Assembly: GCA_032164245.1 (NCBI GenBank)
Contig: JAVMKO010000003.1
Location: 93,061,890 to 93,125,889, forward strand
DNA length: 64,000 nt
Direction of reading: 5' to 3'
Origin: Sternotherus odoratus
Taxonomy: Eukaryota > Chordata > Testudines > Kinosternidae
The notes under the pieces were generated by a model. That model was not told the origin of the DNA, did no database searches, and saw nothing but the letters and a program-made list of their open reading frames with translations. Positions 46,440 to 57,850 of the stretch are shown piece after piece; position 1 is the stretch's first letter, and every line of letters starts with the position of its first letter. Position numbers and translations under genes: made by a program.

Positions 46440-46995
46440 GCTCTCAGCACAGGTAACAAATAATGGAGACTATATATTCCAGGCCATGGTGGAATAATGG
46501 CTATAGACAATAGGATCCACCTGTTCAACAACAAACCAGCTAGATGGAGCAATATCATGGCTCTGAGGATGGGCAACCTTGCCAGAAGATGTTTACTGTG
46601 CACTGATCTCTATGAGTTGCCGTTCATCAGTGAGGGCAGCAAGTTTAATACTAACATAAGGAAGTATTTCTTCACACAATACACAGTCAACCTGTATAAT
46701 GCATTGCCAGAGGATGTCATGAAGGCCAAAAGCATAACTGGGGTCAAAAAAGAATTGGGCAAGTTCATGGAGGATATGTCCATTAATGCCTATTAGCCAA
46801 GAAGGTCAGGGATGCAGCTCCATGCTCAAAGTGTCCCTAAACCTTCAACCCCCAGAAGCTGGGGCTGGAAGACAGGTGACGGATCACTTGAAATTGCCCT
46901 GTTCTGTTCATTTTTTCTGAAGCATTTGGCCCTGGCCACTGTCAGCAAAAGGATACGGGGCTAGGTGAACCACAGATTTGACCCAATATGGTCAT
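46440..46995 (+). mobile_element. CR1-like LINE 3' end
   Basis: A 100-codon plus frame (46497-46796) reads NIRKYFFTQYTVNLYNALPE then DVMKAKS, the usual C-terminus of CR1-like reverse transcriptases. It is followed by a 3' UTR ending TTGACCCAATATGGTCATTC. That end is the complement of the 3' end of the LINE at 13355, so both belong to one family in opposite orientations. Strongly 5'-truncated. Confidence 0.8.
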
Positions 46996-47439
46996 TCTTA
47001 TGCTCAAACATTAACTATTATGCAAGTCCATATGTAAACAACATTGCTCAGCAATGTGTTTGTGGTTATGGGCAATACCTGTAAGATGTCAGGTCCTTTA
47101 AAAGCTGTTTGGCAATTTAGGACACATGTAATTCTGCTCTGATATACATCATGCAGTTTAATAGGCAAAGTGGACTCCTGGTCTTTCAAAAATTTCATCT
47201 TGCTAGGTTACGCAGCAGATGCTACATCCAGCATGAATAAACTTAGGCAGATCTATGAACATTGTTTTTCACTGTCCTTTGAAATTTCAGGCCTCCTTCA
47301 GGGTGAGAAAAATTGGCTTTTTTTTTTTAAACCGAACAGCTGGTGTGTAAGAACACAATAGATCAGAAGTGGTTTCTTCAAGATATAGTAGCTGGATGCA
47401 CAATTTATATCCCTCATATAGATTGGTTTTTAAATGCTC
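46996..47439. other. Intergenic, no recognised feature
   Basis: Unique sequence with a T-rich run near 47319-47328. Confidence 0.45.
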
Positions 47440-47575
47440 ATAGACTTTAAGGCCGGATGGGACCATTATGATAATCTACTCTGACCTCCTGTACTCTGCA
47501 GGTCAAGAGCATTGCCCAACCACTCCTGTAATAGAGGTGCAACCTCTGGCTGAGTTACTGAAGTCTGGAAATCAT
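47440..47575 (-). mobile_element. CR1 3' end fragment
   Basis: TAGACTTTAAGGCCGGATGG, GACCATTATGATAATCTACT and CTGACCTCCTGTACTCTGCA are the reverse complement of a CR1 3' UTR. Short and non-coding. Confidence 0.65.
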
Positions 47576-49004
47576 GATGGCTACAGCAGTGTTATTTTCT
47601 ATTGAATGATTTTTCATTTTTCCACAGGGGAACATAATTTTTCCTTCTGTTTTGTAGACTATGGGGATGCCTATGCGCTATGGTAATACAAACAAATAGT
47701 TAATAAAAGGTGCAGTGAATTCATATGAACACAGAATACCAGAAGGAGAGAGCTAACACAGCCTGTCCCCACCAGGTTTCCACATGTGGTGGTTAAAGCA
47801 GGCAACTGAGAGACAGAGGCATCAATCGTATGGGCATGTAAGACAGCCAAATACAGATCAATGCAATATAAATGAAATATCAGAGAGAGGCTCAAGCTGA
47901 GTAATTAGTATCATACTGGCAGGTGGGCCAGGGAACCTTTCCCCCTATCTGTGTCTCATTCTACAGCCCCACACTGAAGTCAGTGGACCTCAGAGATTTG
48001 TTTTTTTAAAGAACAGGAACATCACTCTGCAATTCCAGGCTGGCAGGAAGAGAGGGGACTCATCTTCTCTGCCTCCCCTCCTCTCAGCATCCTCAACTAA
48101 ATTCTATGTGGTTTTCACAGTCAGCGATATTCAAGATTCCAAGATCTTGTGTTGAATGTTGGACCTAAAAACCTTGAAAAAGTGTCTCTTTAAATTAGGC
48201 ATATTCACATCCAACAATGTTGCATTGCCCCATCGCTAGTGTAGCTACAGAAATGGTCAAGAAGTTGCTTTCCTTCTAAGATCCCCTCCACACCCAGATG
48301 CTTATAGCTTTCCCAAGAAAGTACAATGTCTGAAATTTCTAAGGCTTGTTCTCAGCCCAGGGAAGAATTTTTATGGTAAGTATGATGAAAACCACTTAAG
48401 TCTTTGCCTTTCCTGGAAACCAAGAATCCTCTTCCCCTCTTGACATGCTAATGCAGTCTTTAAAAGTCATATTCTTTCAGCATCCGCTGAGAGCGAGGGA
48501 GGCTCGAAGAAGCAACATCCTAGAGAGATCATTTGGAAAATAGGTTAAATAGACAATTTAATCTTCTCAGTGAAGATTAAGCTCCACAGCAACTAAACTG
48601 CAAAATATTGCATTGCATCTATGGCTTTGTTCATGCACAAATGAATCATTATTGAGTGTACCTTTCAGTGATAATTTCTGTGTCATTTACCATATTATGA
48701 CTATCACTTTAAAAAGATAGCCCACTAGGAGATGGGTGCCTTTTCCCATCTCTAGTTAAGGAAAAAACAAATTATTCCTCAGTTTTTCTTCATGCCTCTT
48801 AACAGCTGTAAATGAACCAAGGACAAATCTGAGATGTCTGAAAAGTGAAACAATTAAAGGAAATCCCAGTCTAAATCAGAGCCTCCAGATGGAAAGAGTA
48901 GAACAAATTACTGCACATACTCAAACTAAGTCTGTCTCACTCTTTCCTTTCAGTGAGCTTTATAGACTCTTGAATGGCAAACAAAGGATTTCAAATGTTC
49001 TCAG
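47576..49004. other. Intergenic, no recognised feature
   Basis: Unique sequence, no supported gene. Confidence 0.5.
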
Positions 49005-49014
49005 CATAAATACA

Positions 49015-49104
49015 TACAGTGCATTAAACCCTGTGCTAATAGGGTTTAATGCATACAGTGCATTAAACCCTGTGCATTAAACCCTGTGCTAATACAGTGC
49101 TAAT
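49015..49104 (+). repeat. Short complex tandem/inverted array
   Basis: ACAGTGCATTAAACCCTGTG occurs in repeated partial units. The middle contains GCATTAAACCCT / AGGGTTTAATGC, a perfect 12-bp inverted repeat with an 8-nt loop. Confidence 0.8.
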
Positions 49105-49664
49105 AAAATGGGACATAGTTTTCAAAAACAGTAAATATACTGTACATCTCAGGGCAGGTTGATTTATAATAAACACATTGCTAATTTAGAAATGGAGATA
49201 ATGCCAATTTCTGCTTCTACTTACACTGGTGTGAATCAGTGTAACTCTTCTGACTTTGAGCTTAAACTTTTTGACATTGTCAACATTTAGTTCCCTTTTA
49301 CTGAGGGGTGGATGATTTCATTCATTTCAGTGGAGTTGTGTCCACATCTACCAGCAACGAATTAGACAAGTTGTCATCCATTTATCCACCATCTCATGTC
49401 TGTCTGAAGTCAATGGGCCAGATTTAACCCATTTTTACTCAAGATGTGTAGTCTTTTAGTAGTCTTGTTTACAATACCATTTGCAGAGTAAGGTAGTTCT
49501 CAATGAGAGAGAGTATGGCAGGATTGGCCCATTGAAGAAATGCAGCAGCATCATCTCTAAAAGCAGATTATCAGGACATTTAAAACTTTTACCACTGTCA
49601 TATTTTTAGTAGTGTTTAACATGTAGAGATTTAATAGAAATTACAATACTGGTTAAATTAGTGG

Positions 49665-50106
49665 TCTAAATAGTCTGGTACTCTGTCTGACTGTGGCCAA
49701 TACTGGATGCTTCAGAGGAAGATAAAAAAAACTTCAAGGACGGAATAACCTGCCCATAGAGAAACTTTCTTCCTAGCCATCACTTGTTAGTGCTTGATTT
49801 ATGTCATGAAGCAGGAGGGTTTATATTCTACAGTGGATGTTTGCATTATCCATATAGATGTCCAGTTCTTTTTTAATCTTGCTAAACTCTATTTCTGAAT
49901 GATACTTAGTAATAATAATTCCCATAGATTAACTATCCATAGTGTAAAAATATTTACTTCTATCATTTTAAAATGTGTTACATTACAATCTCATTGAATG
50001 TCCTTTTGCTCTTATATTATGAGAGGGGAAGGCAGAACAGTGACTATATGACTTTTTATACCATTCACTAGTATATCTCGATCATGTGCCCTCTTATTTG
50101 TCTCTC
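49665..50106 (-). mobile_element. CR1-like LINE 3' fragment
   Basis: Reverse-complement LINE text: TGGATGCTTCAGAGGAAGAT, CCCATAGATTAACTATCCAT, GAATGTCCTTTTGCTCTTAT, CATGTGCCCTCTTATTTGTC. It is diverged and abuts the hAT relic at 50107. Confidence 0.6.
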
Positions 50107-50960
50107 CAGGGCTGCTTTTAACTCCGGTTCTATAGGAGTGGGGCAGCTGCCCCACTACTCCAAGGTTTAGGAATCCAAAGTGCCTTCCAAAATCTGAGAG
50201 GGACGAGGTGTGGAGCATGCTTTTAAAGTTTTAAAAGAGCAAAATTTTGATGTGGAAGCTACAGAACCTGAACCACCAAAAAAGAAAATCAATCTTTTGC
50301 TAGTGGCAACTGACTCAGATAATGAAAATGAATATACTTTGGTCCACACTGCTTTGGATTGTTATAGAGCGGAACCCATTATCAGTATGGATACATATCC
50401 CCTGGAATGATGGTCGAAGCATGAAGGGATGTATGAATCTTTGTGCATCTGGCAGATAAATATCTTGCAACACCAGCTATAACAGCGTCATGCAAATGCC
50501 TGTTATTACTTTCAGTTGACATCGTAAACAAGAAGCGGGCAGCATTATCTCCTGCAAATATAAACAAACTTGCTTGTCTGAGTATTTGGGCAAACAAGAA
50601 GTAGGACTGAGTGGACTTGTAGGCTCTGAAGTTATCCATTGTTTTATTTTTTGAGTGCAATTATGTAAAAAAAAATCTGCATTTCTAAGTTGTACTCATG
50701 GCAAAGAGATTGCACTACAGTATTTGCATGAGGTAAATTGAAAAATACTATTTCTTTTGTTTATCATTTTTACAGTGCAAATATTTGTAATTAAAAATGT
50801 GCCATTTGATTTCAATTGCAACACAAAATATATATTTAATACATTTCAGTTGGTATTCTATTGTTTAACAGTGCAATTAAAATTGATTAATTGAAATTAA
50901 TTTTTAATCACAATTAATTTGAGTTAATTCTGTGAGTTAATTGCAATTAAGGCAGCCCTA
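50107..50960 (+). pseudogene. hAT element relic with transposase C-terminus
   Basis: Starts CAGGGCTGC and ends GGCAGCCCTA. It keeps only the C-terminal end of a hAT transposase: a 66-codon frame (50210-50410) with EPEPPKKKINLLLVATDSDN, then, after a stop, KKRAALSPANINKLACLSIW near 50532-50590, typical of the hAT dimerisation region. A long AT-rich 3' part (GTGCAATTAAAATTGATTAA) completes it. It is internally deleted and inactive. The target duplication is not clear. Confidence 0.7.
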
Positions 50961-51567
50961 CTATTCATTATTTCTTTTGCAGTGGTTGGTACAACCCCCA
51001 AGCAGGGATTACAGCCTCACAGCACTAGGCAGCATTCAAAACACAAGGATAGCCCATGTTCCAGAAAATTTCCTCTTTCCTCCCCCCCCCCCCCCCACAT
51101 CCTTAGATTAACAGAGGAACTGTGGAGTATCATAATTAAAAAAATATTCATATGAGTGGTCACATTATCAGGCCTAAGCTTTTGTGCTAGTTGAGGAATA
51201 ACAGAGGGTAACAAATAAGAACACACTCTTCTGAGACACTTAAGGAAAGTATGTTTAAGAAGACACCAATCCTGCCTCCCTGTATATCCAAAATTCCCCA
51301 CTGAAGCCAATAAGTGTTTTGGATTGCTTAAAGCAGGCAGGATGAGGGGAATTGCTGTGGGGCAGAGGAAGGAACCCTCATCTCTCTCAGGTGACTTTGG
51401 ATGCAGTGGCGAGCTTCAGAAAAGGAGGAGATTTGGTATTGTTTTAAGTCAATTCACTCCTTAGCTGAGGAAATGACGAGAGGGAAATTGTCCCCGTCTC
51501 AGGAACCATGTGGCACTCCAAGATAAGACAAACAGTTGCTAATTTGAGTCTAAAGCAGGAAATGTGA
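50961..51567. other. MYCT1 upstream region, no gene
   Basis: Holds a C run of about 16 at 51081-51096. It would contain the MYCT1 promoter, but no TATA box or CpG cluster stands out. Confidence 0.4.
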
Positions 51568-51708
51568 TACTTTTTATTTCCTTCTACGCAAGCAAAACAA
51601 CGTGGCCGGCTGTGTGAACGCATTTATTCTTCTGTTGAATCGCAGACATATGAAAATCTAGTGCTTCATCGTGGACATACCAGTTTCGCATTTATTATTT
51701 TGGATGTT
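51568..51708 (+). other. MYCT1: Probable MYCT1 5' UTR, upstream of the start codon
   Basis: 47 in-frame codons without ATG lie between a TGA (51565-51567) and the MYCT1 ATG. Part of the reading (SQTYENL) faintly resembles the extended N-terminus of human MYCT1 (TQVYEGL), so this may be leader homologous to sequence that is coding in mammals. The transcription start is unknown. Confidence 0.4.
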
Positions 51709-51760
51709 ATGGATAAAAACAGTACTTATTCTGACAGCTCATGGCCGCCAAATTTTTGGG
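51709..51760 (+). CDS. MYCT1: MYCT1, first coding exon
   Basis: An ATG at 51709 opens 17 codons (MDKNSTYSDSSWPPNFW) plus one G, followed by GTAAGAATT at 51761. Mammalian MYCT1 has a matching start as I recall it: M-(A)NN-T, then S-x-WP-x-NFW, then E. The single G left at the splice site fits a split E codon (phase 1). MYCT1 is a small single-pass membrane protein expressed in endothelium and originally named as a MYC target. The second exon, with the membrane segment and cytoplasmic tail, was not found before 64000, so the gene is partial here. In frame upstream, the sequence is open to a TGA at 51565-51567 with no ATG, so the long human-type N-terminal extension cannot start in this exon. 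The position divergent from SYNE1 supports the call. Confidence 0.75.
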
Positions 51761-54091
51761 GTAAGAATTTTTTTTTTTTTACTAGAGTATTCTTAGTAGG
51801 AATTAGAACACAAGTATGCCACCAATTACTTTGTAAAATGTCATGTTATCACTGGGGTAGCTTTCTAGATTATTACCACTGAAACAATTAATAGATTACT
51901 TGTTTTTGTGGTTTAAATATTTTGCAAATGTTCCTTAATGGAGTGTTGAGATAGTTTCTTAATGAATCCAAACATTTGGGCCAGATCTCACCGATCATCT
52001 GATCCAAAGTCCATTATTGAAGACAATGAGAGTTTGTCCATTGATTTCAATGGCTTTTTAAGCACCAAATCTCAGTAATTTAATGAAAGTGCTCACATAA
52101 GGAAAGCAAGCAGTATCTGGCCCATTTTCAGATGAAATGGGTGTAGCAAAGACTAGAGGGAGTGCAATCTTTGGAACAATTGGTTTGTCTTTCCAAGCTG
52201 CTAAAGGTTCCTAATAAGCTAAGAGCCTCACAAAATCAACTTGTCTTCACTGTCTCTCTCAGAATCTGACCTGTTCTTTATCCATTAACTCTAATGTGCT
52301 ACCATTAAAACCTGGGAAGGGTTCCTTAACCAAAATATTTTAGTTATCAGTAATACTAAAATTCAGGAGGTAGATTCACAGAAAAGAAAAAAAAGCAGCC
52401 CACCAGCAGCAACCATGGAGATCACTTCACTCCAAAAAGTCCTAAAACCTGTCTTGCTTTGCATTACACAAGTCACATCCTGTATATTTGCCTATTTTAT
52501 TCTTACCATCCCTTGTGATCTTTTCAGGGCTCTTTGCAATATGTAAATCTACAAAATAATATATGCTAAAAACAACACAGAGGCCTGCTTTATTATGAGG
52601 ATGCATTGGCAGTAAAGTGGTAAATAAGCTTATGGGACACTTTTGAGGGAGTTCCTTTGTCAACTTTGTGTGAGTAAGAACAGGTCTTTGAGTGCCAATC
52701 TCGGAGTCCTGTATTGACATGTACAGTTCATAGCCTCTTCTCTCCTTCTTTCGGGTATCTGATGCAAAAAGGATTGCCAATTTTTAGAGTGAAACTGCAT
52801 ATTTTTCTAAAGTAGCTATTTCAGAACAGGAGTGAAAGAGTGCTTTCACAGAGCCAGTACTTTGAGAACCCTTGAGTAAGAGGCACTACATACTATAAAC
52901 TCCAGATTTTATTCCATTCTGAGCCAAGTGTCCAGAGGGCTATATTTTCTCTCTAATGGAAAAATCCATCTGAAGGGCAAAGTTACATGAGAGATTGTGA
53001 ATTCACAATTCAGAATTTCTAACTCAACCGGCACTGTGGTTTTCCAACCAGAGGCATCTGCGGACTCATCTGCACCAAGGGCTGTGTATCTGCTCTACCC
53101 CCTGGGTCTAGTGCTGGCCCCCTTAGAAGCTGTGATGCCATTACTTTTCTGCTCACTTTTGGGTGCCTCCCAGGGCTTGCCAAACCCTTAATTCTTCCAT
53201 GCTCATGGCTGACTGTCCAGAGAAGCACCTGCAGAGGTTGCTATAATGCGGAGAGAGTCAGCATTAACTGCCATAAGAATTTTCCTGAGGAGTTACCAAT
53301 GAATTGATATTGCACAGCACTTCTCTCCACTTGGTGACACCCACACATTCGATTAACCCCACAGTGAACCAGCCAGTGTTCCCATGGAGGGGCTTCCATG
53401 GTTACAGAGAGAAGATAGATGCCCCTGGCTCAATACTTCTCTCCCCAATCACTTTGGGACATAGCAGTGGAATTGGCACTTCTTTCTTTCCCGCCATATC
53501 ATGTGGGAAGGGGGGGGAATAGGAAAGGAGATCAAATGGCACTGATTTTCAGGAGATATCAGTTAAAATGACAGCTGCTTTCAGTAAAGTCTGACTTTAA
53601 GAATACATTTTACACACAGTATCTTTTTAAGGAAGCATTTAGTATCATGAGCACTAACAAATTACTTAGGCCAAATTCTTCAGTAGTTTACACAGTCTTA
53701 AAATTTACTCTTGTTTGTCATCCAGTTGGTTTCAATGGGATTATAAATGTGTAGAATTAAGTGTGTATAATTTTTTGCTGATGAGGGACTTCCTTGGGGT
53801 GGACAAAATTAAATACTGTAAAAACTGTTAGAACAATTCACCATCATTATTCATTTATTGTCCAGTAGCAGGTCTCATACTCTGGAAATTATCTACAGGA
53901 ATCCTGTTTTCTGGAACTCTTGAAGTTTCCACTGTTATCTTGAGACCATACCTGTTTTACGAGTGATTTTAAGAATTTTAAAACAACGAACAAAGTAAAA
54001 GTCTCCACTGCAAGAGTTACTGTTTGTTTATATTTGAGCACGTTATTTGTTTTCAAACTACTGGTCGATGCCACAGTATATTATTAAAATC
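51761..54091 (+). other. MYCT1: MYCT1 intron, no further exon seen
   Basis: Begins with the GTAAG donor. A degenerate palindromic relic (GGGCCAGATCTCACCGATCA to AGTATCTGGCCCA) spans about 51978-52123. The frames at 52442-52780 (minus) and 52997-53191 show no MYCT1 exon 2 features. Confidence 0.5.
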
Positions 54092-54096
54092 CCACA

Positions 54097-54800
54097 TGCA
54101 ATGGGGTTCACTCACCATTAGGGTGCCTCCTCATGGTGATTCACGGGATTAGCTCCATCCACATCGGACGCCCCTTTCTGTCTTTTGATCTCATGACAGC
54201 TCTTTTTACTCTCTGGGACTCAGCATGCTCTCTCTTCATGATGCCAGGTCACTATCAGTGTTTCCCCTTTGGGAGTATTAAAATCCCCCTAGATCAGTTA
54301 TTCTCATGCCGCTCCAGACAATTTTCCAATCCGAGGCTAGATCCTGTGCCTCTTTCCCAGTCGTTGCTAGGGAAACTCAGGCCAACCCAGTACTCTGGGT
54401 TCCAGTCCAGGGACCCTATGTCTAGCAAGTATGGTCTGCTTGCTCCCAGGACTCCTTTCTACCTCTCTACTCTATCTTCTGCCCGCCCTCCCTCCCCCCA
54501 GTGTTCCAGCCTAAACACTCTTCTTCCAGGAAGCAACTGTTTACTATTTAACTGTATAGCCTCAAACATCCCCCATCCCCCCCTTTCTCCCAGGAACTAA
54601 CTACAGACTACTTCCCCTACTGCCCCTTTCTGGTCTCAGCTTGCTGGCTTTATACAGGCCCAGCCTATACCTGCTCAGCTGAGCTTCATCTTCTGTTAGG
54701 GTTTGCCTGTCCAGCCTAATTCTTCCCCAGATGTAGCCTCTTAGTTTAATTAGCTCCTTCTCAGTTTCAGGTTGAGGTGCGGAGTGAGCACCGGATCACA
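54097..54800 (-). mobile_element. Probable solo LTR
   Basis: About 704 bp between TGCAATGGGGTTCACTC and CACCGGATCACA, flanked by ccaca (54092-54096) and ccaga (54801-54805). A TATAAA box reads on the minus strand at about 54647-54652 (GGCCTGTATAAAGCCAGC), suggesting minus orientation. The 155-codon plus frame inside is antisense, C/T-rich and not a gene. Confidence 0.6.
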
Positions 54801-55399
54801 CCAGATAAGCAAAGTTGTGTAGATATATATGATAGGAGCAGCATATATGCACAGCTTGGTTTGAGACATGTTATATGAATTGTGTTAGTGGTCTCAGTCC
54901 ACTTCCTATTAGACAGCTGTCCACATCATAAAAAAACTCCTTGAGAAATGACTTCCAAACCCCAACATACAGCACAAATACATGAATAAACTGTAAACAG
55001 AATCATTTTGTGGGAATAAAAATCACAAATGTTTCTTTTAGGCACAGAAAAATTGATGTTAACCTCCTTTCCCAGTGTACACTTTCAGGAGTTTTGTAAT
55101 AGATGTCATGGCCTTGTCACTAAACTTCCTCTGTTGAATAGGGAAACCATAACAAACATGATAGGTGGTGATACCTTCTCTTTCTGTCACCTAGAAGTAC
55201 TTAGCAAGGTTGCTGTAGCATCTGGCAGCTCTGCTCCTTGCCTAGCAAATTAAAGAGGTCTCAAGAGGTGCTTCCTGGCTGCTAGGAGGAATTTTTTTTC
55301 CACTTGGAAAGCAAGCATATGCCTGTCTCAGTCGATTTGGGTGGACTAATCTGGCAGGGAAGAAACCTCCCCCTGTAGCTACTTATCTCTTTTTGGATC

Positions 55400-55505
55400 C
55401 CATCTGTTTATGGACTCATAGGGTTACAAGGGACCACCACAGTCATGTAGTATAGCCCCTGCCTAGATGTTCTGATGCCAATATACTCTCTCTGGGGGAA
55501 AATGG
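55400..55505 (-). mobile_element. CR1 3' end fragment
   Basis: ACTCATAGGGTTACAAGGGA, CCACCACAGTCATGTAGTAT, AGCCCCTGCC match a diverged reverse-complement CR1 3' UTR. Confidence 0.55.
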
Positions 55506-55934
55506 GCATCGGGTGTGAAGATATAGTAGTACCAGTTTGTGTAAACAAGGATCAGACTGCCAGTCTCGTCAGAATGGTGGCTATGGTCTCATAGATCTCA
55601 CTGAAATACTACTGATGGAGAGAAGTGCTAGCATGAAATGTTGTAGAATAATCTACTGTATCTGTGCATTTCCTGTGTACTCACTAAATATGGCATCTTG
55701 GGAACAGGGTCTGGGGCATCTTCCTCCAGAATTCTTTTAGAAACTCACTCTGAGAGTGAACATTTATGTGTCTCCCATTCCCCACTTTCTGAGTGTGTCT
55801 CCTCCTCTTCCTGCTGTCTCTCTCACTTCTCTTTTCATTGTCACTTCTTTTTACTTCCCCCATGCTCCTTCTACAATCTTTGCACTCCTCCATTCTGCCC
55901 TTAATAGTACAGCATAACAGCTCCAACAATTTCT

Positions 55935-57240
55935 GTGACAATCTATATCTCTACGTCCACCCTTTTTACAAGACTATGATGTATTTTGTACGAAGTATGC
56001 CATGTAAGGTATCATTTGAAAATTCATAATGTGCTGATCATTATTGTCCTAGTATAATGTGTGGCAACATGGTGTATAAAGTTATATGATTCTACAGTAT
56101 GGCTTGACTAAGATAGGCTCCAAGTTTAGAAAAGCAGGCATAAACCATTTCCTCAGACAAAAGACAAATTGATGCCTCAGCCAGGTGTCAACGAAATCAA
56201 ATGGACTATCACCTGGGTAAGCGGCCATTCTTTGGCAGGAAAAGGGTGTGAGCAAGAATTTTACATCTTGGCAATGGAACAGCTGGAGGTTCCTATGCAA
56301 ACAGACTGGCTGTTGCCTGAACCCCGACTGGAGATGATTAACAAAGAAGAGCATTCTTATAAAAAGGGGGAGCAAATTCCCCTGATTACCTCTTCCCCTT
56401 CATCTCTACTCACGGAAACAACAATACTGATAGACAAAAGAAGCCTCATAGAACTGGGGGGAAGGGTCCTGGCTGAAAGGATTCCAGGCAGACTGCTGTA
56501 AACATGTGGTGAGACAGAGCCCTTTCTTTTAATTCACTTTAGCTTGTTCACTTAGCTATTAGTTGTATTTTACCTTTAATTTTCTTGTAACCAAATTCTG
56601 ACATTTATGCCTCATTACTTGTAATTGCTAAAATCTTGCTGCAACTAATAAACTTGTTTTATTGTTTTAGCTAAACCAGTGTGTTTGGATTGAAGTGTTT
56701 CGGAAACTCCACTTGATATGCACAAACCTTGTTAGCTCATTTTCTATTAATGAAATGATGGACTTTATATGTATTTGTAGTGTCCAGGAGGGTGCTGGGC
56801 AGTACAAGATACACCTTTCTGGGGGAAAGTCTGGGACTGGAAATTTGCTGGTATTGCTCGTCAATATAATTTAAGGGTGGCAGGCTGGCTGACTGAAGCA
56901 CTCTTGCAGTAGAGCTGCGGGTAATTTACCTGGTGGAGGCTGTGTATGAGCAGGCCAGTGAAGCGTTGTAAATGGCACCCCGGGTTTGAGAACAGGGGGG
57001 GACATAGCTGTCCCACAGTCCAGATTGTACCCCAGAGGATGTTACAGCTGCCTTACTATCTTACTACGGACATTGAGAGCCAGAACCTTGAGTCCATGTG
57101 TGGTACACATGGAGTGGGAGGGTAATGGTGGCTTTAGCACATCATTTTCTTACCTAGTCCTAGGGCTGTTCTGTGCTGGGCCAGATCTCTGGCACAACCT
57201 GAAGTGACCTTTGTTCTGGCTGCCCAGGATCGCTAGGGTG
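55935..57240 (+). mobile_element. Probable retroviral LTR region
   Basis: Starts near TGTGACAATCTATATCTC and contains GCATAAACCATTTCCTCAGA, a polyadenylation signal (AATAAACTTGTTTTATTG at 56648) and a long downstream part. I recall similar sequence from chelonian LTR elements. No target duplication or right border could be fixed, and no gag, pol or env frame is present. The 110-codon frame (56169-56501) is not a recognised protein. Confidence 0.45.
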
Positions 57241-57675
57241 TATGATAGCCCAGACACGATTCCTGTGCCAGCAGATAGGAGATGGGAGGGCAAGGCACAA
57301 AAGCTCTACATCCCCTGAAGTTCTGTTATGCAGGGGGACTCCCCAAGTGGCCAGCTAAGTCAGCTCTAGGGCAGCTTTGCACAGCCAGAGTGGAACAAAG
57401 CATCTGGAACACACCCCTCAGTTGGGGCCTCAGACTCCAGGTGCTGCATCACCCTTGGTAGCCTTGTTTCCTGAAACAATTACTGGTTTTCCTTTTTAAT
57501 CATTCCCTGCTGGAATGGCTGTTTTTTTAAATGGTATTTTAATTGGTGGGGATGAGCCAAACCTGTCTCTGAGCAGGATGGTTTTAATACCTCAATTGGA
57601 ACTTTCCCTGCAATCGTTTTCTTTCTGTCACTTTTCTAGGACCTTTATTATGATGTGGAAAACCCAAAGATGAAA

Positions 57676-57850
57676 TGTTTAAGATTAGCAGCCATGTTAG
57701 TCTGTATCTGTAAAGAAAACGAGGAATACTTGTAGCACCTTAGAGACTAAACAGTTTATTTCAGCATAAGTTTTCATGGGGTATAGACCACTTCATCGGA
57801 TGCATAGAATGGAACAAACAGAAGATGTATTTATACCCACAGAAAGCAAA
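57676..57850 (-). mobile_element. PLE-like terminal repeat copy
   Basis: Single-arm copy: TTAGCAGCCATGTTAGTCTG, GAGGAATACTTGTAGCACCT, TTTCAGCATAAGTTTTCATG, CACTTCATCGGATGCATAGA. On the minus strand the hammerhead-like core has C at U4, an impaired stem II and a G at the cleavage-site base, so it should be inactive. Confidence 0.7.

Noticed and set aside
54133..54600. 155-codon plus frame
   Set aside because: Antisense within the probable solo LTR and rich in S, P and L from a C/T-rich strand.
56169..56501. 110-codon plus frame
   Set aside because: Within an LTR-like region. No gag, pol or env feature was seen.
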